Source: Flavobacteriaceae bacterium CG2_30_34_30
GTDB taxonomy: Bacteria > Bacteroidota > Bacteroidia > Flavobacteriales > Flavobacteriaceae
Direction: 5' to 3'
Assembly (NCBI GenBank): GCA_001873105.1
Contig: MNYN01000054.1
Coordinates: 1 to 54,804 of the forward strand
DNA length: 54,804 nucleotides
The translations under genes and the position numbers were made by a program. The notes beneath the pieces are model-generated. The model saw nothing but the letters and a program-made list of their open reading frames with translations. It made no database searches and had not been told where the DNA came from. Positions 41,046 to 50,905 of this stretch are shown in pieces (positions within the stretch are counted from its first letter, which is position 1; every line of letters starts with the position of its first letter).

Positions 41046-42257
41046 CTACATCTCCTCTGAAAAATCGGGATACAAAAAGCTATTGTATGGAAAACGCTTT
41101 ACATGAATCCTTCTTACCCATTCATATACTTTTTCTCGGAGTTCGGTGAGGTTTTCTTTTTCGGTGGCAGAAATAAAAACGGCATCGCCATTTACTTTGC
41201 TCATCCATGTATTTTTCCAGTCTTCTAAGGTATTGTGTGCGTTGGTTTTTTCAGTAATTAAATCGTCTTCCTCTAATTTTTCGGCTTTATATGTGTCTAT
41301 TTTATTAAATACCATAAGCATTGGTTTATCTTTACCACCAATTTCGACTAAAGTTTGATGCACAGAGGCAATGTGGTCTTCAAAATTGGGATGCGAAATA
41401 TCTACCACATGCAAAAGAAGGTCTGCTTCACGCACTTCGTCGAGTGTGCTTTTAAAGGATTCAACCAATTGGGTGGGCAACTTTCTAATGAAGCCTACCG
41501 TATCTGTCAAAAGAAAAGGAAGGTTGCCTATAACCACTTTTCTTACAGTCGTGTCTAAAGTAGCAAAAAGTTTATTTTCGGCAAATACTTCCGATTTACT
41601 TATTACATTCATTAAGGTAGATTTTCCAACGTTTGTATAACCTACTAAAGCTACACGCACCAATGCCCCACGATTACCGCGTTGCACCGACATTTGTTTG
41701 TCAATGGTTTTTAGTTTTTCCTTTAATAATGCAATTCGATCGCGAACGATACGTCTATCTGTTTCGATTTCTGTTTCCCCGGGGCCTCGCATCCCTATAC
41801 CACCACGTTGACGTTCTAAGTGAGTCCACATTCCGGCAAGTCGGGGCAATAAGTATTCATATTGTGCTAGCTCTACTTGGGTGCTTGCATAACTGGTTTG
41901 TGCGCGTTGAGCAAAAATATCTAGAATTAAATTGGTTCTGTCAATAATTTTGGTATTCAGTATTTTTTCAATATTTTTTTGTTGACCAGGGGAGAGCTCA
42001 TCATCAAAAATCACCGTGCCAATATCGTTTGCTTCCACATAAGCCCGCACCTCCTCCAGTTTACCGGTGCCTATAAAAGTTTTCGGGTTGGGTTTTTGCA
42101 TTTTTTGGATAAAGCGTTTTATTACTTCGCCACCCGCTGTATAGGTTAAAAATTCCAACTCGTCCAGGTAATCTCTAGCTTTTTCTTCGTTTTGATTTTG
42201 TGTAACTAAGCCGATGAGAATAGCTCTTTCATATTCTATTTCCAGTTTTTCTATCAT
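41046..42257 (-). CDS. hflX: Ribosome-associated GTPase HflX
   Basis: 403 residues. N-terminal HflX domain (RAILIGLVTQNQNEEKARDYLDELEFLTYTAGGE, IGTGKLEEVRAYVEAND, FDDELSPGQQKNIEK), the linker RQRGGIGMRGPGETEIETDRR, then the G domain: Walker A GYTNVGKST (206-214), G3 LTDTVGFIRKLP, G4 VFNKID, G5 ISATE. GTPase that splits stalled ribosomes. It is monocistronic; the gap downstream contains repeats and that upstream carries the promoter of the next, divergent surface cluster. Confidence 0.96.
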   Translation of the reverse strand: MIEKLEIEYERAILIGLVTQNQNEEKARDYLDELEFLTYTAGGEVIKRFIQKMQKPNPKTFIGTGKLEEVRAYVEANDIGTVIFDDELSPGQQKNIEKILNTKIIDRTNLILDIFAQRAQTSYASTQVELAQYEYLLPRLAGMWTHLERQRGGIGMRGPGETEIETDRRIVRDRIALLKEKLKTIDKQMSVQRGNRGALVRVALVGYTNVGKSTLMNVISKSEVFAENKLFATLDTTVRKVVIGNLPFLLTDTVGFIRKLPTQLVESFKSTLDEVREADLLLHVVDISHPNFEDHIASVHQTLVEIGGKDKPMLMVFNKIDTYKAEKLEEDDLITEKTNAHNTLEDWKNTWMSKVNGDAVFISATEKENLTELREKVYEWVRRIHVKRFPYNSFLYPDFSEEM

Positions 42258-42411
42258 AAAATGTTTTGAAATGCAAAGTTAGTCAATTGCAATGATGTGG
42301 AAATAGTTGTATTGTGTTTAATCTGTTAATTTATATATAAAACATAAACAATGTTTTACCCTTATCTTTTGAAAATAGGTACATTCTTTTACTTTTTAAA
42401 TTGTTAACTAT

Positions 42412-42440
42412 TTGTTAATCTGTTTTTTTTTATTACTTTG
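42412..42440 (+). promoter_or_regulatory. Candidate promoter of the T9SS surface cluster
   Basis: TTG (42412-42414), 18 bases, TTACTTTG (42433-42440): one mismatch to TAnnTTTG and near-ideal spacing. The first gene starts 29 bases later at 42470. A poly-T tract lies between the boxes. Confidence 0.55.
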
Positions 42441-42469
42441 GCAACTCGTTATTTAAACTATGTAATATT

Positions 42470-44761
42470 ATGAAAAAACAACTACGCAACCTCTTTAGGT
42501 TTGCTGAATTCTTTCAATCAAAAACCGACACAAAACCACTTCCAATTGTTTTAAAAACCCTTTTTTCTATTCTTTTTTTAGCTAACCTGACGTTTGTTAA
42601 TGCTCAAGGCCCTGGAAGTTTATTTGTAGATGCCGGACCAGATCAAACCATTGGTTGTGCTACAGGAGATTCAGCAGATATAACGGCTAATTTTTTAGAA
42701 ATATTTGAAACGGTGAGCGAACAATATACAGTTACCTCTATACCATACAATCCTCCTTTTGCTTTTAATGGATTGGCAAATCCTTTAAACCCAAATATTG
42801 ATGATGCATGGTCTCCTGTGGATAATCTTCCTTTTGATTTTTGTTTTTTTGGAAACCTAGAACAACAATTTCAAGTAGGTTCTAATGGGGTGTTACGTTT
42901 TGATGTGGATCCTAGTGATACTACAAATGGATGGAGTTTTACAGAAAACTTACCAAATAACTCCAATCCCACTTTAGGCGAAGCAAATATTTTTACTCCG
43001 GTACATGATATAGATCCTTCTGTTTCCACAACCGAAGAAATAGGCTATGAAGTATTGGGTACTTTTCCTAACCGGGTTTTAGTGGTTTCATACTACCAAG
43101 TGCCTATGTTCTCAGGAACTTGTAATAGTTTATTAGCGACTCACATGGCTGTTTTCTATGAATTTTCAAATGTTATTGAAATTTATATGCAGGACAAACC
43201 TGTTTGCCCAAGTTGGAATAGTGGTAACGCCGCGCTTGGTATTCAAAACAATGCAGGTACAATTGCTTACGTTCCTCCGGGAAGAAATACATCAGATTCC
43301 CCTTGGACTGCTACCAATGAAGCATGGCAATTTGCGCCACAAGGCTTACCCACCTATGTTTTTGAATGGGTAGATGAAGGAGGAAATGTAATTTCAAACA
43401 ACCCTACTATAACGGTTTCTCCTACTGTGTCTGAAACGTTTACAGCAAGAGTAACGTATACCAATGGATGTAATGGTCAAGTTGTAGTTTTAGAAGACTC
43501 CGTAACAGTTTTTGTGCAAAGTACGGTTAGTGTTGAATTAGGAGCAGATCAATCTTTTTGTGATGTAGCTTCCTATGAAATAGTTCCTACAATAACTGGA
43601 GCAGACCCGGGAGCGGTTACTTATTTATGGAGTACCGGTGAAACTACACCTACAATTACCATTACTCAAACAGGAATCTACTCTGTTGAGGTTACCTTTG
43701 AAGGATGTACCGTATCCGACGCTGTTTTTATTGAATTAAATGAAAATCCAATTTTTGATTTGGGACAAGATCTTGCAACTTGCTTTGAAGCTCCCGTTAC
43801 ACTTGATGCATCACCTTCAAATTATAATCCTGCCGATGCTACCTACCAATGGTTGTTTAATGGGGTAGATACAGGAATTACAGAGGCAACATTTAATGTT
43901 ACTGCCTATGGAACTTATACAGCAATAGTTACTGTAGGACTTTGTTCTGCACAACAGGATATTAATATTACTCCAGGAGCAGCAATTGAAATTAATTTAG
44001 GAGATGACTTTGTAACTTGCTTTGAAAATCAAGTTATTCTGGATGCAACTCCAACAAATTACAATCCTCAACTAGCAACTTTTGAATGGTTTTTAGACGG
44101 AGTTGTATTAGCAAATACGCAAGCAACTTTAGAAGTAACAGTAAATGGCACCTACAGTGTTATAGTAACCATAGGGCAATGCTCTGCAACCGACAGTATT
44201 GTTATTTCGCCAAGCGCAGATTTAGTAGTTACTTTAGGAGAAAACATCAGCGGTTGTACCGCAGAAACAAGAACTCTTTCAGCCGTTACTTTTGAAGATG
44301 GGGTAACGTATGTTTGGTTTAAAAATGGAAACCTTATAGCAGGCGAAAATACCAATACAATAACTATTTCACTTGCTGATGTTGCTTCAAATCTATCCGA
44401 TGTCTACCGTGTTGAGATTACCAAAGGGGAGTGTAGTGGCTTTGATGAAGTAGAAGCACTTACGCTTAATTGTGTGATTTCAGAAGGACTTTCTCCGGAT
44501 GGATCTCCAGGATTTAATGATAATCTAGATTTAACTTTTCTTGCAAACCGAACCGGAATAGATAAATTACAAATTTTTAATCGATTGGGAGCGATTGTTT
44601 ATGAATCAAACAATTATACAAACCAATGGGTAGGACAAAGTGATAATGGAGATAAACTACCAACCGGAACCTATTTTTATGTGATTAATTTTTCAGGAAA
44701 TGATTCTGTTTATGGAAAACAAAAAACTGGTTGGATATATATAAATAGAGATGCTAATTAA
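42470..44761 (+). CDS. T9SS type-B secreted protein with Ig-like repeats (gliding-motility-associated C-terminal domain)
   Basis: 763 residues. An N-terminal tail of about 20 residues precedes the export signal, which ends at FVNAQ. Residues about 55-310 form a large first domain (PYNPPFAFNGLANPLNPNIDDAWSPVDNLPFDFCFFGNLEQQFQVGSNGVLRF). Then about four PKD/Ig-like units of ~80 residues start with LGADQSFCD, LGQDLATCF, LGDDFVTCF, LGENISGCT. The C-terminal ~90 residues (ISEGLSPDGSPGFNDNLDLTFL...KLQIFNRLGAIVYESNNYTNQWVGQSDNGDKLPTGTYFYVINF) form a type-B CHU_C T9SS signal. So it is secreted through T9SS and displayed on or released from the surface. First of a four-gene operon-like cluster. Confidence 0.9.
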   Translation: MKKQLRNLFRFAEFFQSKTDTKPLPIVLKTLFSILFLANLTFVNAQGPGSLFVDAGPDQTIGCATGDSADITANFLEIFETVSEQYTVTSIPYNPPFAFNGLANPLNPNIDDAWSPVDNLPFDFCFFGNLEQQFQVGSNGVLRFDVDPSDTTNGWSFTENLPNNSNPTLGEANIFTPVHDIDPSVSTTEEIGYEVLGTFPNRVLVVSYYQVPMFSGTCNSLLATHMAVFYEFSNVIEIYMQDKPVCPSWNSGNAALGIQNNAGTIAYVPPGRNTSDSPWTATNEAWQFAPQGLPTYVFEWVDEGGNVISNNPTITVSPTVSETFTARVTYTNGCNGQVVVLEDSVTVFVQSTVSVELGADQSFCDVASYEIVPTITGADPGAVTYLWSTGETTPTITITQTGIYSVEVTFEGCTVSDAVFIELNENPIFDLGQDLATCFEAPVTLDASPSNYNPADATYQWLFNGVDTGITEATFNVTAYGTYTAIVTVGLCSAQQDINITPGAAIEINLGDDFVTCFENQVILDATPTNYNPQLATFEWFLDGVVLANTQATLEVTVNGTYSVIVTIGQCSATDSIVISPSADLVVTLGENISGCTAETRTLSAVTFEDGVTYVWFKNGNLIAGENTNTITISLADVASNLSDVYRVEITKGECSGFDEVEALTLNCVISEGLSPDGSPGFNDNLDLTFLANRTGIDKLQIFNRLGAIVYESNNYTNQWVGQSDNGDKLPTGTYFYVINFSGNDSVYGKQKTGWIYINRDAN

Positions 44762-44785
44762 CAAAAAAAAGTAACCTCACAACAA

Positions 44786-47311
44786 ATGAAAAATTTATAT
44801 GTACTGTGTTGCGCTTTTTTTATTTTCCTATTTGGAAATGCACAACCCTACATTACAACATCAACAACTCAGTTTACTCATGAGGAGTTAGTAACACAAG
44901 TGTTAATCAATTCTCCTTGTGCTATTGTTGAGAATATTGTAGGGACTACAGGCACTAATTTTGGTAACCTAAATGGCATAGGCTATTTTGAAAATACAAA
45001 CACAAACTTTCCAATAGATAACGGTGTTATTTTAATGACCGGTGCTGTAAATGAGGCTCCAGGACCTAATGGCGGTGCGCAAGCCGGAGGAGGATGGCCT
45101 GGTGACCCACAGTTGTTTAATTATATACAAGGCTTGGGAATCGATCCGGGATTAACCTCCTATAACGATGCTTCCATCCTAGAGTTTGATTTTAGACCTT
45201 TAACAGATTCCATCAGTTTTAATTTTGTATTTGCCTCCAATGAATATGGTATATTTCAATGTGACTATTCCGATGCATTTGCATTTTTTTTGACAGATGT
45301 TGGCACTGGAGACGTAACAAACCTTGCCATTGTGCCTGATACTAATGATCCAATTTCAGTGATTACTATTCGTGATCAATTGTATAATAGTAGCTGTAGC
45401 TCTGTAAATCCAGAGTTTTTTGATGTGTATTACGGATCACCTAATGGATTGCCTAATGCGCAATCACCAATCAACTTTAATGGGCATACTGTTTTGATGC
45501 AAGCTTGGTCCTATGTAACACCAAACACACAATACCGAATGAAATTGGTAATTGCCGATAGAAATGATACGGCTTTTAACTCCGCTGTTTTTTTAGAAGG
45601 TGGAAGTTTTTTTATTGGTAATGCTGATTTAGGGGAAGACCTTACCATTCAAAATGGAAATGCACCTTGTGATGGAGATGAAATTTTATTGACCGTTGAA
45701 ACCAATGAGAACTCTATTATTACTTGGTATTTTAATGGTGAAGTGATTGAAGGAGAAATAGGAAGTACCTTAGTGGTTACTACAGCCGGTACTTATGGTG
45801 TAGAAATCGTTAATCCAGATGCTCCTGATTGCACAATTACCGATGAAATTATCGTTGAGTTTAAAACTTCACCGATTGTTGAACTTGGTGGGGATGTTTT
45901 AGTATGCAACGAAGTGTCGGTAGTATTAGATGCTACACCTTTAAACAGTAATGAATTTGATTCTATATTTTACCAATGGTTTAAGGATGGAGAAATACTT
46001 GTTGGTGCCACAGAGGCTACTTTAGTTGTAACGGAAATAGGGGTATATTCCGTTGAAGTTACTTCCGATTTAGGATGTATGGTGACCGATAATATTTCAG
46101 TTGTTATTCCTGAGTTTTCAGTAAATTTAGGTGAAGACGTAACCCCTTGCGATTCTACTCCTTATGAAATAGCACCTCTTATTGAAGGAATTGACCCCTC
46201 AGAAGTTACGTATTTATGGAGTACCGGAGAAACAACACCTAGCATTTTTGTAACTACTTCTGGAAATTATAGTGTTGAGGTTTCTTATGTAGAATGCACT
46301 AAAACTGATGATATCAACGTTACTTTTATTCCTGCACCTATTTTAGATTTGGGCGGAGAACTTTTAGTATGTGATGCATTAATTTATCTTTTAGATGCTA
46401 CTCCCGAAAACAGTAGTGTTTTTAATGAATTATTTTACCAATGGTATTATAATGGTGTCATCATAACAGGAGCTACCCAAGCCACTCTTGAAGTTACAGA
46501 AAATGGCGTATATTCTGTCGATGTAACCACAGATTTGGGATGTACTATTACCGAAACAGTTTCAGTATCCTTTGTAAATTTCTCAGTAGATTTAGGAGAA
46601 GATGTTTTCCCTTGTGATGAAACTTCTTTCGAAATAATTCCTATGATAGAAGGCATTAATCCTTCAGAAGCAACCTATTTATGGAATACAGGGCAAACTT
46701 CATTCAGTATTACTGTTACTACCTCTGGCAATTATAGTGTTGATGTTTCTTACGCAGGTTGCACACAAAGCGATACAATAGAGGTAAACTTTAGAGAGCT
46801 TCCATTAGTAAACCTTGGCACGAGTCTATTAAAATGTGCACAAGACATTTTAATTTTGAATGCACAACCACAAAATGAATCCTCTAGTCAATTAACTTTT
46901 ACTTGGTTTTTTAATGGAGGGGTTATCCTTAATGAAAACGCAAGCACTCTCGAGGTTACTGATGCCGGCATCTATGCTGTAGAGGTAAATGATAATGGGT
47001 GTGTTACCTTAGACGATGTAATCGTCAGTTTTTATGCGAATGCGAATTGCATAATTTCACAAGGAATTTCACCCAATGGCGATGGCTTTAACGATTGTTT
47101 CGATCTTCAATTTTTAACAGATCAATCAAACATTACAAAACTTTCCATATTTAATCGCTACGGAAGAATTGTCTATGAGCAAGCCAGCTATGTTAATCAA
47201 TGGTGTGGACAAAATGATAATGGCGACTTGTTGCCAATAGGCAACTATTATTATGTAATCACATTTCAAGAAGAAACACCAAAAACAGGATATATATATT
47301 TAAATAAATAA
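44786..47311 (+). CDS. T9SS type-B secreted protein with choice-of-anchor L domain and Ig-like repeats
   Basis: 841 residues; signal peptide ending LFGNAQ. Residues about 30-270 are a choice-of-anchor L domain (HEELVTQVLINSPCAIVENIVGTTGTNFGNLNGIGYFENTNTNFPIDNGVILMTG; FNFVFASNEYGIFQCDYSDAFAFFLTDV; MKLVIADRNDTAFNSAVFLEGGSF). Then five or more Ig-like repeats, each with a LG(E/G)-(D/E)-x-x-x-C start and a VxVTTxGxYSVEV end; two are near-copies of two others, a tandem duplication of about 160 residues. The C-terminus (ISQGISPNGDGFNDCFDLQFLTDQSNITKLSIFNRYGRIVYEQ) is again a type-B CHU_C signal. It lies 24 bases after the first adhesin gene. Confidence 0.9.
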   Translation: MKNLYVLCCAFFIFLFGNAQPYITTSTTQFTHEELVTQVLINSPCAIVENIVGTTGTNFGNLNGIGYFENTNTNFPIDNGVILMTGAVNEAPGPNGGAQAGGGWPGDPQLFNYIQGLGIDPGLTSYNDASILEFDFRPLTDSISFNFVFASNEYGIFQCDYSDAFAFFLTDVGTGDVTNLAIVPDTNDPISVITIRDQLYNSSCSSVNPEFFDVYYGSPNGLPNAQSPINFNGHTVLMQAWSYVTPNTQYRMKLVIADRNDTAFNSAVFLEGGSFFIGNADLGEDLTIQNGNAPCDGDEILLTVETNENSIITWYFNGEVIEGEIGSTLVVTTAGTYGVEIVNPDAPDCTITDEIIVEFKTSPIVELGGDVLVCNEVSVVLDATPLNSNEFDSIFYQWFKDGEILVGATEATLVVTEIGVYSVEVTSDLGCMVTDNISVVIPEFSVNLGEDVTPCDSTPYEIAPLIEGIDPSEVTYLWSTGETTPSIFVTTSGNYSVEVSYVECTKTDDINVTFIPAPILDLGGELLVCDALIYLLDATPENSSVFNELFYQWYYNGVIITGATQATLEVTENGVYSVDVTTDLGCTITETVSVSFVNFSVDLGEDVFPCDETSFEIIPMIEGINPSEATYLWNTGQTSFSITVTTSGNYSVDVSYAGCTQSDTIEVNFRELPLVNLGTSLLKCAQDILILNAQPQNESSSQLTFTWFFNGGVILNENASTLEVTDAGIYAVEVNDNGCVTLDDVIVSFYANANCIISQGISPNGDGFNDCFDLQFLTDQSNITKLSIFNRYGRIVYEQASYVNQWCGQNDNGDLLPIGNYYYVITFQEETPKTGYIYLNK

Positions 47312-47340
47312 TCAATAACATAACAATCAAATTATAAATA

Positions 47341-48255
47341 ATGAAAAAACTCTCTCTTTTACTCATTTTTATTCTAGTCCTAGGCTTTCAGGATATGAGT
47401 GCACAACAAGATCCGCAGTACACCCAATATATGTACAATATGAATGTGGTGAATCCCGCTTATGCAGGGTCTAAAGAAAGTCTGTCTCTAACTGCATTAT
47501 ATAGAAAACAATGGTCAGGCCTAGATGGAGCACCTGAAACTTATACGTTTTCTGCGCATTCACCAATAGGTGAAAAAGTAGGATTAGGGTTATCTGCCAT
47601 AAAAGATGAATTAGGTCCTATTAAAGAAACAAATGTAAATGTAGATTTTTCTTATACCTTACAGGTTGGTGAAAACGCAAAACTTGCATTAGGAATAAAA
47701 GCGGGAGCATCTTTTCACGATGTGGGCTTAACAAGCTTAGACTTGCAAGATCCTAATGATCCATTCTTTTCACAAGATATTAATAATACCTATCCAACTG
47801 TGGGGGCAGGAGCATTTTTCTACACCGATAATTTTTATGTTGGTTTATCCGTACCAAATTTTCTTACATCTGTTCATCTTGATGAAAATGGATTAAAATT
47901 TGGTTCCGAAGTCAATCATTATTTTGCCACTGCAGGATATGTTTTTCAAGTGAATGAAAATTTTAAGTTAAAACCTTCTGTAATGGTGAAATCGGCATTT
48001 GAAGCTCCCGTTTCTTTCGATGGAAATTTAAATGCACTTTTCTATGATAAATTTGAAATAGGAGCCTCATACAGACTAGATGATTCTTTTAGTGGCTTGA
48101 TCGGATTTCAAATTAATGATAATGTACGTATAGGATATGCCTATGACTATATCATATCTGACCTTGATGTTGTAGCAGATGCCTCGCACGAAGTGATTCT
48201 TACTTTTGACTTGTTCTTTAAAAAACGAGTGTTACGTTCACCAAGATATTTTTAA
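47341..48255 (+). CDS. PorP/SprF family T9SS outer-membrane protein
   Basis: 304 residues, outer-membrane beta-barrel. Signal peptide (FQDMSAQ), then the hallmark QQDPQYTQYMYNMNVVNPAYAGSKESLSLTALYRKQWSGLDGAPETYTFSAHSPIGEKVGLGLSAIKDELG, and barrel strands to the end; the last strand ends in EVILTFDLFFKKR followed by VLRSPRYF. PorP/SprF proteins bind type-B T9SS substrates (SprF serves the adhesin SprB). Being the next gene after two type-B proteins, it is the likely anchor or assembly partner for them. 29 bases after the previous stop. Confidence 0.92.
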   Translation: MKKLSLLLIFILVLGFQDMSAQQDPQYTQYMYNMNVVNPAYAGSKESLSLTALYRKQWSGLDGAPETYTFSAHSPIGEKVGLGLSAIKDELGPIKETNVNVDFSYTLQVGENAKLALGIKAGASFHDVGLTSLDLQDPNDPFFSQDINNTYPTVGAGAFFYTDNFYVGLSVPNFLTSVHLDENGLKFGSEVNHYFATAGYVFQVNENFKLKPSVMVKSAFEAPVSFDGNLNALFYDKFEIGASYRLDDSFSGLIGFQINDNVRIGYAYDYIISDLDVVADASHEVILTFDLFFKKRVLRSPRYF

Positions 48256-48274
48256 TCCAACTAAGTAAAACGAC

Positions 48275-50161
48275 ATGAAAAATTTATACACAATAGTATT
48301 TCTTTTAGTAGCAAGCACTTCTTTAACGTTTGCTCAGAATAAAAACACAAAAACAGCAGACACCCATTTTGATCGCTTTGAGTATGTAAAAGCTGCAGAA
48401 GCCTATCAAAATGTAATAAAAAGAGGAAAAGCTGACGAATATGTTTATACCCGTCTAGCCGATTCTTATTATTTAATTAATGAAACAAAAAAGGCTGAAA
48501 CTTTTTATAAACGGGTTTCTACACGACCTAAAGTAGCCTCTGAAACTATATACAATTACGCACAAACACTTAAAGCAAATGGAAAGTTTGATGAGTCAAA
48601 CGCCATGATGCAAAAATTTGCACAAATGAGTCCAAAAGATTCCAGGGCTATAGATTTTAAAAACAATCCAAGCTACATTCCTCAAATCCTAGAAGGAAAA
48701 CCGAAGTTTACTGCAACATTAATGAGTGATTTAAATAGTAAATTTTCTGATTTTGGGGTACGAAAAGCTGGAAACAAGATCTATTTTTCTTCGGCACGCA
48801 ATACCACCAGAAAAAATTATGGCAGAAACCAAGAGCCATATTTAGATATCTATGAGGCAACCTATACTAACGGAAAAGTAACAAACATACAAACCATTAA
48901 AGGTGAGGTAAACACTAAATACCACGAAGGTATCGTAACAATTTCACCCGATGGTAAAAGATTATATTTTGATAGAAACGACTTTTACAATGGGAAATAT
49001 AAAAAAGATGAAGACGGCGTTAACCAACTTAATATCTATTATGCCGAATTGGTAGATGGACAATGGAAAGATATAAAACCGGTTCCCTTTAATAATACCG
49101 AATATTCCGTTGGGCACCCTGCTTTAAGCCCTAATGGAAATACTCTTTATTTTGTTTCTGACATGCCCGGAGGTATTGGGGATTCTGATATTTATAAAGT
49201 AAGTATAAGCCCAACCGGGGCATTTGGTACTCCCGTGAATTTAGGAAAAGGTATCAATACCGAAGGCAAAGAGGCTTTTCCATTTCTAGGAGATAATGGT
49301 ACGCTATATTTTTCAAGTAATGGCCATTTAGGTCTTGGGGGATTAGATGTATTTTATGCCACAAAATCAGGAGATGGTTTTGGAGAAGTTAAAAATTTAG
49401 GATTGCCTATTAATAGTTCCTCTGATGATTTTTCTTTTAGTATGGATGATGCCAGCCAAGAAGGTTTTGTTTCATCAAATAGAGGAGGTGGAAAAGAAGC
49501 AGCAACAGACAATGTGTATCACGTTAAAGAGTTATGTGTATCTACCATTCATAGTATCGTAATGGATGCAAATGACAACAGGCCTTTAGGCGGTGCTACA
49601 GTAACCTTATATGATGCAAATCAAAACAGGCTAACCTCTAAAACAACAGGTGCTGACGGAAAAACAGCCTTTGAAGTAGAATGCAACAATAATATTACCG
49701 TTCAAGCAGCAATTGATGGCTATGAATCTAATGCTACGAAAGTTTCTACTGCCGACAAAAATGTTACGGCGCAACTAATGCTTCGTCCTATTGAAGAACT
49801 TATTGTGGAAGATAAAGTAGTTTTAAATCCTATATTGTTTGATTATGACAAACATAATATCAAACCAATGGCAGCATTAGAATTAGATAAATTAGTACAA
49901 TTGATGAAAAAAAGTGCTACTATGGTTATTAAAGTTCAAAGTCATACCGATACACAAGGTACGGATGAATACAACAAACAACTTTCAAACAGAAGAGCAC
50001 AAGCTACCGTCCAATATGTAATTTCAAAAGGAATTGACGGCAGCAGAATTAGTGGTGAAGGTTTTGGCGAAAGTAAACCTGCCGTAAATTGTGGTGATAA
50101 CTGTACTGAAACTCAACACCAACAAAATAGAAGGTCTGAGTTTATTATCGTAAATAGATAA
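48275..50161 (+). CDS. TPR/PD40/OmpA-domain protein (PorE-like)
   Basis: 628 residues. Signal peptide TSLTFAQ. Order: TPR-like helices (about 25-130, FDRFEYVKAAEAYQNVIKRGKADEYVYTRLADSYYLINETKKAETFYKRV), a beta-propeller of PD40/WD40 type (about 145-420; SPDGKRLYFDRNDF, LSPNGNTLYFVSDMPGG, FSSNGHLGLGGLDVFYA), a CarboxypepD_reg-like/CNA-B-type module (about 425-510, ATVTLYDANQNRLTSKTTGADGKTAFEVEC), and a C-terminal OmpA peptidoglycan-binding domain (FDYDKHNIKPMAALELDKLVQLMKK, VQSHTDTQGTDEYNKQLSNRRAQATVQYV, GESKP). This is the architecture of PorE, which links the T9SS to peptidoglycan. Last gene of the cluster; a strong terminator follows. Confidence 0.92.
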   Translation: MKNLYTIVFLLVASTSLTFAQNKNTKTADTHFDRFEYVKAAEAYQNVIKRGKADEYVYTRLADSYYLINETKKAETFYKRVSTRPKVASETIYNYAQTLKANGKFDESNAMMQKFAQMSPKDSRAIDFKNNPSYIPQILEGKPKFTATLMSDLNSKFSDFGVRKAGNKIYFSSARNTTRKNYGRNQEPYLDIYEATYTNGKVTNIQTIKGEVNTKYHEGIVTISPDGKRLYFDRNDFYNGKYKKDEDGVNQLNIYYAELVDGQWKDIKPVPFNNTEYSVGHPALSPNGNTLYFVSDMPGGIGDSDIYKVSISPTGAFGTPVNLGKGINTEGKEAFPFLGDNGTLYFSSNGHLGLGGLDVFYATKSGDGFGEVKNLGLPINSSSDDFSFSMDDASQEGFVSSNRGGGKEAATDNVYHVKELCVSTIHSIVMDANDNRPLGGATVTLYDANQNRLTSKTTGADGKTAFEVECNNNITVQAAIDGYESNATKVSTADKNVTAQLMLRPIEELIVEDKVVLNPILFDYDKHNIKPMAALELDKLVQLMKKSATMVIKVQSHTDTQGTDEYNKQLSNRRAQATVQYVISKGIDGSRISGEGFGESKPAVNCGDNCTETQHQQNRRSEFIIVNR

Positions 50162-50194
50162 TAGCTATAAAAATTTTTTTAACCAACCTGAATG

Positions 50195-50230
50195 AAAGTC
50201 CTTGTCTTTTTAAGACAGGGGCTTTTTTTT
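50195..50230 (+). terminator. Rho-independent terminator of the surface cluster
   Basis: AGTCCTTGTC (50197-50206) pairs with GACAGGGGCT (50214-50223), including two G-T pairs, and is followed by TTTTTTTT. Ends the four-gene unit 35 bases after the last stop. Confidence 0.9.
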
Positions 50231-50291
50231 AGAATAAAATTGGTTTTTCAAATGGATAGAAATAAGACAGTATTAATAATAAGAATATTTT

Positions 50292-50873
50292 TCACCATTG
50301 CCATATAACCACACTCCATTCTAGTAAGTCAGGCGATTTATAGGTAAAAACCTCTTTAAAACCAATCTTTTTATGCGCCTGAATAGATCTAAAATTATTA
50401 GTTGCTATTTCCGTTATTGCAAAATCATACGAATCTTTATAACTACTTTTATAAAAGGCATAACAACTTTCAAAGACACCTTTCCCTCGGTATGACTCTG
50501 CAACGCATACTTGACCTACTACCAGATAGGTATAAGCTGAAATAGGTTTGTTGCGGTATATAATTTTGTTAAAAACAGCAAACATTGGCCGCAATATTGG
50601 AATGCTACTTTTAGAGAAGGAAGTCATGGCTAAAATATAGGCAATGACTTTGTTTTCATTTGTACAAATGATGTGTTGTTCAATGGCATTCAATTTTGTT
50701 AGGTCTTTTAAACTATGTTTTACTGTAAGAAAACCTTGACTTGAAATGGTTGTAACATCAAGATTTGAAAGCAAATATTTTTGTTGGAGTTCTAGTATTC
50801 CTAGCAAATCCTCCTTGGAGGATGCCTTTGTATAAAGAAGCGGTGCTTTCATAAGACGATTGAAAAATTTCAT
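50292..50873 (-). CDS. GNAT-family N-acetyltransferase
   Basis: 193 residues. GNAT fold: LDVTTISSQGFLTVKHSLKDL, acceptor-binding strand HIICTNENKVIAYILAMT, then motif A with YLVVGQVCVAESYRGKGVFESCYAFYKSSYKDS (the Q/R-x-x-G-x-G/A acetyl-CoA loop reads YRGKGVF) and ITEIATNNFRSIQAHKKIGFKEV. Substrate not known. Met8 is another possible start. No toxin-antitoxin partner is adjacent, and the position between two unrelated gene groups suggests a lone gene. Confidence 0.88.
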   Translation of the reverse strand: MKFFNRLMKAPLLYTKASSKEDLLGILELQQKYLLSNLDVTTISSQGFLTVKHSLKDLTKLNAIEQHIICTNENKVIAYILAMTSFSKSSIPILRPMFAVFNKIIYRNKPISAYTYLVVGQVCVAESYRGKGVFESCYAFYKSSYKDSYDFAITEIATNNFRSIQAHKKIGFKEVFTYKSPDLLEWSVVIWQW

Positions 50874-50905
50874 TAAAAAGATACAAAAGAAATTAACACC
50901 AAGAA

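Noticed and set aside
50292-50873. GNAT protein as a second toxin-antitoxin toxin
   Set aside because: No DUF1778 or other antitoxin gene is adjacent, and its motifs fit general acetyltransferases.
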